Assembly: GCF_921293875.1 (NCBI RefSeq)
Contig: NZ_CAKLDI010000001.1
Coordinates: forward strand, 1 to 64,000
Length of the DNA: 64,000 nucleotides
Reading direction: 5' to 3'
Source: Vibrio stylophorae
Lineage (GTDB): Bacteria; Pseudomonadota; Gammaproteobacteria; Enterobacterales; Vibrionaceae
Position numbers and translations under genes: made by a program. The notes under the pieces were generated by a model, which saw only the letters and a program-made list of their open reading frames with translations, searched no databases and had not been told where the DNA came from. This document shows positions 60,407 through 64,000 of this stretch, in pieces (the stretch's first letter is position 1; each line of letters opens with the position of its first letter).

Positions 60407-61891
60407 ATGGTATTTACCGACCTGCGCGATTTTATCCAATACCTTGAACAGCAAGGTGAGTTGGTGCGTGTCACCACCCCTGTCGATCCCCATTTAATGA
60501 TCACTGAAATTTGCGATCGCACGCTGCGCGCGCAAGGGCCGGCATTGCTTTTTGAAAATCCCATCGGCTATGAGATGCCGATTTTGGCCAACCTCTATGG
60601 CACACCAAAGCGTGTGGCTTTGGGCATGGGACAAACAGAGGTCTCAGCGCTGCGCCAAGTGGGTGAATGGCTGTCGTATTTGAAAGAGCCTGAGCCGCCA
60701 CGCGGTTTAAAAGATGCTTTTGAAAAATTGCCGCTGCTGAAACAAGTACTCAATATGCCGGTGAAAAAAGTGCGCAAGCCGGCCTGCCAAGAGGTGGTTT
60801 TAACTGGTGATGCGGTTGATCTCGATAAAATTCCAGTGATGAAGTGCTGGCCCGACGATGTCGCCCCCTTGCTTACTTGGGGTTTAACCATTACCCGTGG
60901 GCCACTGAAAAAACGCCAGAACTTGGGGATCTACCGCCAGCAAAAACTGGGTAAAAATAAGATCATTATGCGCTGGTTGGCACACCGCGGCGGTGCCATT
61001 GATCTGCGTGAGTGGATGGAAGCGCATCCCGGTGAGAAATTCCCTGTGGTGGTGGCTTTTGGCGCAGATCCAGCCACCATTCTTGGTGCGGTTACGCCAG
61101 TGCCTGATTCGCTTTCTGAATATGCCTTTGCAGGCTTACTTCGTGGCGAACGTTCTCGCGTGGGTAAGGCGTTATCTTGCGATCTCGATGTACCCGCCAA
61201 TGCTGAGATTGTGCTGGAGGGTTATATCGATCCGGCCGAGTTTGCCAATGAAGGTCCCTATGGCGACCATACCGGTTATTACAACGAGGTGGAATCGCAC
61301 CATGTGATGACCATTACCCATATCACGCATCGCCGCGATCCCATTTATCACAGCACCTATACCGGTCGTCCGCCCGATGAGCCCGCGATTTTAGGGGTGG
61401 CACTTAATGAGGTGTTTGTGCCGATTTTGCGTAAGCAATTTCCTGAAATCGTTGATTTCTATTTGCCGCCAGAAGGTTGCTCCTACCGCATGGCTGTGGT
61501 CACCATGAAGAAGCGTTACCCAGGCCATGCCAAGCGTGTGATGATGGGGGTTTGGTCCTTCCTACGCCAGTTTATGTATACCAAGTTTATTATCGTGCTT
61601 GATGATGATGTGGATGCGCGTAACTGGGAGGATGTGATTTGGGCAATTACCACGCGCATGGACCCAAGTCGTGATACGGTGCTGATCGACAACACCCCCA
61701 TTGATTCTCTGGATTTTGCTTCACCGCAGGTGGGGTTAGGTTCAAAAATGGGGCTGGATGCTACCAACAAATGGCCGGGTGAAACTGATCGTGAATGGGG
61801 GCGTCCGATAGTCAAAGATCCAGAAGTTGTGGCGCAAGTGGATGCAATCTGGGATAGTTTGGGAATCAACCTAAATCCAACAAAACAATAA
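60407..61891 (+). CDS. ubiD: 3-octaprenyl-4-hydroxybenzoate decarboxylase UbiD
   Basis: UbiD removes the carboxyl group of octaprenyl-hydroxybenzoate in ubiquinone synthesis, using prenylated FMN made by UbiX. The 494-residue product opens [20 protein letters not shown], and contains [34 protein letters not shown] and [14 protein letters not shown], where the cofactor and catalytic Arg-Glu-Glu residues lie. ATG 60407 gives the family start (MVFTDLRDF); the frame upstream to 60377 is not supported. ubiX is not in the window. fre follows after 28 bases, so the two are probably one operon. Confidence 0.96.
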   Translation: MVFTDLRDFIQYLEQQGELVRVTTPVDPHLMITEICDRTLRAQGPALLFENPIGYEMPILANLYGTPKRVALGMGQTEVSALRQVGEWLSYLKEPEPPRGLKDAFEKLPLLKQVLNMPVKKVRKPACQEVVLTGDAVDLDKIPVMKCWPDDVAPLLTWGLTITRGPLKKRQNLGIYRQQKLGKNKIIMRWLAHRGGAIDLREWMEAHPGEKFPVVVAFGADPATILGAVTPVPDSLSEYAFAGLLRGERSRVGKALSCDLDVPANAEIVLEGYIDPAEFANEGPYGDHTGYYNEVESHHVMTITHITHRRDPIYHSTYTGRPPDEPAILGVALNEVFVPILRKQFPEIVDFYLPPEGCSYRMAVVTMKKRYPGHAKRVMMGVWSFLRQFMYTKFIIVLDDDVDARNWEDVIWAITTRMDPSRDTVLIDNTPIDSLDFASPQVGLGSKMGLDATNKWPGETDREWGRPIVKDPEVVAQVDAIWDSLGINLNPTKQ

Positions 61892-61919
61892 CAAAAAAAT
61901 CGCGCAAAAGAGGAAGTTT

Positions 61920-62630
61920 ATGACCATTGAGTGTCAGGTAAAAGCCATTGAATCTGTGGCCGCACATACCTATCAAATTACCTTATCACCTTTGGCACCC
62001 GTACCATTTTTAGCGGGTCAATATGCCATGGCTGTGATGGGTGAAAAGGATAAGCGTCCCTTTTCCATTGCCAGTGCGCCAGCCAATGCAGATGTGATTG
62101 AATTGCACATTGGTGCAGCGCAGGAAAACGCCTATGCCCTCGATGTAGTGCGTGCTATGGAAACTGCGCTTGCTTCGCAAGAGACGGTGATGCTCGACCT
62201 GCCACATGGCGAAGCTTGGCTGCGTGAAGATCAAGATAAACCTATTTTGCTGATTGCAGGTGGTACGGGTTTCTCTTATGTCTACAGCATTTTGCAGCGT
62301 CAACTGGCGCGTCAAAGTGAGCAGCCGGTTTATCTCTATTGGGGATGTCGCGATCAGTCTCAGCTCTATTACCATGACCAACTGCAAGCACTCGCAGAGC
62401 AATATCCACAGCTGCATTACCGTCCAGTGGTTGAGCATGTTGAGGGTGACTGGCAAGGGCGTCAGGGGATGGTGTTAGATGCCGTAATGCATGACTTTGA
62501 TGCTATGGGCGATCTCGATATTTATATCGCCGGTCGCTTTGAAATGGCAGCCACCGCACGTGATTGGTTTAGCAGTGAAAAAGGTGCAGAGCGCGGCCGT
62601 ATGTTTGCCGATGCTTACGCTTTTATTTAA
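61920..62630 (+). CDS. fre: NAD(P)H-flavin reductase Fre
   Basis: Fre supplies reduced FMN or FAD for ribonucleotide reductase activation, iron release and, in bioluminescent relatives, luciferase. The 236-residue product has the flavin motif KRPFSIASAPANAD and the NAD(P)H-binding LLIAGGTGFSYVYSIL, and ends FADAYAFI like E. coli Fre. GAGGAAGTTT is the ribosome site. It follows ubiD by 28 bases; reduced FMN from Fre could help UbiX make prenylated FMN, though this is inference. A terminator follows. Confidence 0.95.
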   Translation: MTIECQVKAIESVAAHTYQITLSPLAPVPFLAGQYAMAVMGEKDKRPFSIASAPANADVIELHIGAAQENAYALDVVRAMETALASQETVMLDLPHGEAWLREDQDKPILLIAGGTGFSYVYSILQRQLARQSEQPVYLYWGCRDQSQLYYHDQLQALAEQYPQLHYRPVVEHVEGDWQGRQGMVLDAVMHDFDAMGDLDIYIAGRFEMAATARDWFSSEKGAERGRMFADAYAFI

Positions 62631-62646
62631 ACCGTCTTACTGATGA

Positions 62647-62702
62647 GAAAAGCCGCATCTTGCTGGGCTAGTACGCCAGCGCTATGATGCGGCTTTATTT
62701 TT
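62647..62702 (+). terminator. Terminator after fre
   Basis: AAAGCCGCATC and GATGCGGCTTT enclose a long arm with an inner GCTGG/CCAGC helix, and TTTATTTTT follows. Confidence 0.88.
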
Positions 62703-62722
62703 ATCCCATATATACTCAAACA

Positions 62723-62743
62723 CTGTCATGTCGCACATGTCAG
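62723..62743 (+). repeat. Inverted repeat in the crcB leader
   Basis: CTGTCATGT and ACATGTCAG flank CGC, with a single T/T mismatch. It lies about 15 bases before the crcB start. It is not a fluoride riboswitch and has no assigned role. Confidence 0.45.
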
Positions 62744-62758
62744 CAATAAGGAGTCCTC

Positions 62759-63148
62759 ATGAATTCTGCCATTACCCTTGCGTTTGTGGCCAGTGGTGGC
62801 GCGATTGGTGCCTGTTTTCGCTTTCTCATCTCTGAGTGGTGCGTCTTGGTGTTTGGCCGTGGTTTTCCCTACGGCACGCTTACTGTGAACGTGTTGGGTT
62901 CACTGATTATGGGCTTTTTGATGGCAGCGATTGAATTAGGTTTGGTTGCCGCAGCGCCTTGGCGTCATTTGGTGGGCCTAGGTTTACTTGGCGCATTGAC
63001 CACCTTCTCCAGCTTTTCCATGGAGAACGTGACCCTGCTCAATCAAGGTGAGTTTGTCAAAATGGGTCTGCATATCGTGTTGAACGTGACCCTGTGTATT
63101 TTTGCTACTTGGGCAAGTTACACCTTGATGCGTACCATTCACGGTTAA
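62759..63148 (+). CDS. crcB: Fluoride ion channel CrcB (Fluc)
   Basis: CrcB is a small dual-topology channel that exports fluoride. The 129-residue product has four hydrophobic helices and the signatures SGGAIGACFRFLIS, YGTLTVNVLGSLIMGFL and LLGALTTFSSFSME, which contains the sodium and fluoride contact residues. AAGGAGTCCTC precedes the ATG. No fluoride riboswitch (crcB motif) is recognised in its short leader. A terminator follows. Confidence 0.95.
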   Translation: MNSAITLAFVASGGAIGACFRFLISEWCVLVFGRGFPYGTLTVNVLGSLIMGFLMAAIELGLVAAAPWRHLVGLGLLGALTTFSSFSMENVTLLNQGEFVKMGLHIVLNVTLCIFATWASYTLMRTIHG

Positions 63149-63216
63149 TTGCGTTGCATTAATATGCACAATATTGCGCAATGACAGGTGATATGTCTGA
63201 TTAAGCGCTTCACTAT

Positions 63217-63251
63217 AAAGTCGTGTCTTTTGATGCGACTTTGTTGTTTTT
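63217..63251 (+). terminator. Terminator after crcB
   Basis: AAAGTCG and CGACTTT enclose TGTCTTTTGATG and are followed by GTTGTTTTT. The stem is short, so the terminator may be modest. It lies about 70 bases past the crcB stop. Confidence 0.7.
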
Positions 63252-63344
63252 GGCATCTGGATTTTGAGCGGCAATGTAGCTGAGCTGAGTGCTTAGATGG
63301 CCTCTTTTAAGACTCGGCATGGTGACTGCTTGTTTTTAGAGCGG

Positions 63345-63374
63345 TTGTTGTTGGCCAGTGAATTCTCTATACTG
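63345..63374 (+). promoter_or_regulatory. Probable sigma-70 promoter of thiC
   Basis: TTGTTG (63345-63350) and TATACT (63369-63374) are 18 bases apart. The expected transcription start, about 63381, is just at the 5' edge of the TPP riboswitch, which supports the call. Confidence 0.65.
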
Positions 63375-63383
63375 GCTGCCAAC

Positions 63384-63467
63384 TTGTCGGAGTGCCATTG
63401 GCTGAGACCGCGCTTTTAGCGGGATCCGTTGAACCTGAAGAGGTTAATACCTACGCAGGGAACAAGA
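63384..63467 (+). ncRNA. TPP riboswitch (THI element)
   Basis: The element upstream of thiC has the conserved CTGAGA of the pyrimidine-sensing helix (in GGCTGAGACC) and then GGGATCCGTTGAACCTGA and ACCTACGCAGGGAACA. The outer P1 helix is CTTGT (63384-63388) with ACAAG (63463-63467). TPP binding would lower thiC expression. The thiC ribosome site lies about 90 bases on, so control may be by translation or by termination; no obvious terminator is seen in between. Confidence 0.96.
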
Positions 63468-63568
63468 TCAATAGGACGCAGTATTTATACGCAGCGCGCG
63501 TGTATCTTATGAATTGATCCGCATTCTTCCGATAAGCATTTTCCCATTCATTCAAACAAGGAAATGCG

Positions 63569-64000
63569 ATGTCGAGCCGAAAACAAAACCGTTTAGCTGC
63601 CAAGCAGTTTATCGATTCTCTTCAAACCCAAGCTTACCCCAATTCACAAAAAGTCTATGTCGAAGGCTCTCGTCCCGATATTCGTGTGGCGATGCGTGAA
63701 ATCAGTTTATCGCCATCTTTGGTGGGCGGTGATGCTGAAAATCCGCAATTTGAGGCCAATGAACCGATTCGTGTCTATGACACCTCGGGGATGTATACCG
63801 ATCCCGCGCACCAGCTGGATATCTATCAAGGATTACCTCGTATTCGCCATGCTTGGATTCTTGAACGTGATGATTGTGAACAGCTGGCAGGTGCTAACTC
63901 CAGTTACACCCAAGAGCGCTTGGCTGATCGCAGCTTAGATGAATTACGCTTTGCTGATTTGCCGCCTGTACGCCGGGCCAAAACTGGCAAGCGCGTGACC
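63569..64000 (+). CDS. thiC: Phosphomethylpyrimidine synthase ThiC (3' truncated)
   Basis: ThiC is a radical-SAM enzyme that makes the pyrimidine half of thiamine from aminoimidazole ribotide. Only the first 144 residues are here; the frame is still open at the window end. Family segments are AMREISLSPSLVGG, IRVYDTSGMYTDP and YTQERLADRSLDELRF. ATG 63569 is six bases after AAGGA; ATG 63564 is out of frame. The catalytic iron-sulfur region lies beyond the window. Control by the TPP riboswitch upstream agrees with the identification. Confidence 0.95.
   Translation, partial: MSSRKQNRLAAKQFIDSLQTQAYPNSQKVYVEGSRPDIRVAMREISLSPSLVGGDAENPQFEANEPIRVYDTSGMYTDPAHQLDIYQGLPRIRHAWILERDDCEQLAGANSSYTQERLADRSLDELRFADLPPVRRAKTGKRVT

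Noticed and set aside
62703-62758. Fluoride riboswitch before crcB
   Set aside because: The leader is only about 55 bases and lacks the conserved crcB-motif sequence. Only a simple inverted repeat is there.

Overview
The window looks like a chromosome segment of a Vibrionaceae-type gammaproteobacterium. The evidence is gene order and protein similarity recalled from memory: mnmG-rsmG-parA-parB-atpIBEFHAGDC-glmU, the ilvGMEDA block next to comM, yihG/dsbA/srkA/yihD, rhlB-trxA-rho, and ubiD-fre. The mnmG-parAB end normally lies near the replication origin of the main chromosome, but no origin is inside the window. I saw no rRNA, tRNA, CRISPR array, insertion sequence or prophage. The genus cannot be settled by reading alone.

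Layout. 1-3658: tRNA and rRNA modification (mnmG, 5' truncated; rsmG) and chromosome partition (parA, parB). 3804-10689: complete nine-gene F1Fo ATP synthase operon with a terminator. 10841-14926: amino-sugar synthesis (glmU, a DeoR-type regulator, glmS). 14927-15552: a long gene-free stretch rich in inverted repeats, before a small XRE regulator. 16011-22541 (minus): the branched-chain amino-acid operon ilvL-G-M-E-D-A with a leader peptide and attenuator. 22722-28671: comM, yihG, dsbA, srkA, ccoG, yihD.

28892-35202 is the most accessory-like part. It holds a lone GntR regulator, a small outer-membrane barrel protein, an iron-containing alcohol dehydrogenase, a pair made of a UPF0261 (Tm-1-like) protein and a TIM-barrel 'PEP hydrolase family' protein, a divergent TetR regulator and a small membrane protein. 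35334-43896: glutathione reductase, rlmJ, oligopeptidase A, a YigM-type transporter, a stress/iron group (uspA, ftnA, uspB) and an MscS channel. 44157-48805: a torECAD operon for anaerobic TMAO respiration, whose 57-residue TorE gene is easily missed. 49125-50489: a chitinase lipoprotein. 50520-57324: rsmJ, a PAS-GGDEF-EAL protein, asnC, gppA, rhlB. 57449-62630: trxA, rho, a conserved-looking exported protein of unknown function, ubiD, fre. 62759-64000: crcB, then a TPP riboswitch in front of thiC, which runs off the end.

Most of the window is core metabolism. The best candidates for something undescribed are the UPF0261/TIM-barrel/TetR module with paired operator-like sites, the DsbA with a CPAC active site, the cyclic-di-GMP protein with a shrunken periplasmic sensor, the repeat-rich XRE upstream region, and the exported protein downstream of rho. 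All similarity statements come from recognising family motifs, not from a search.
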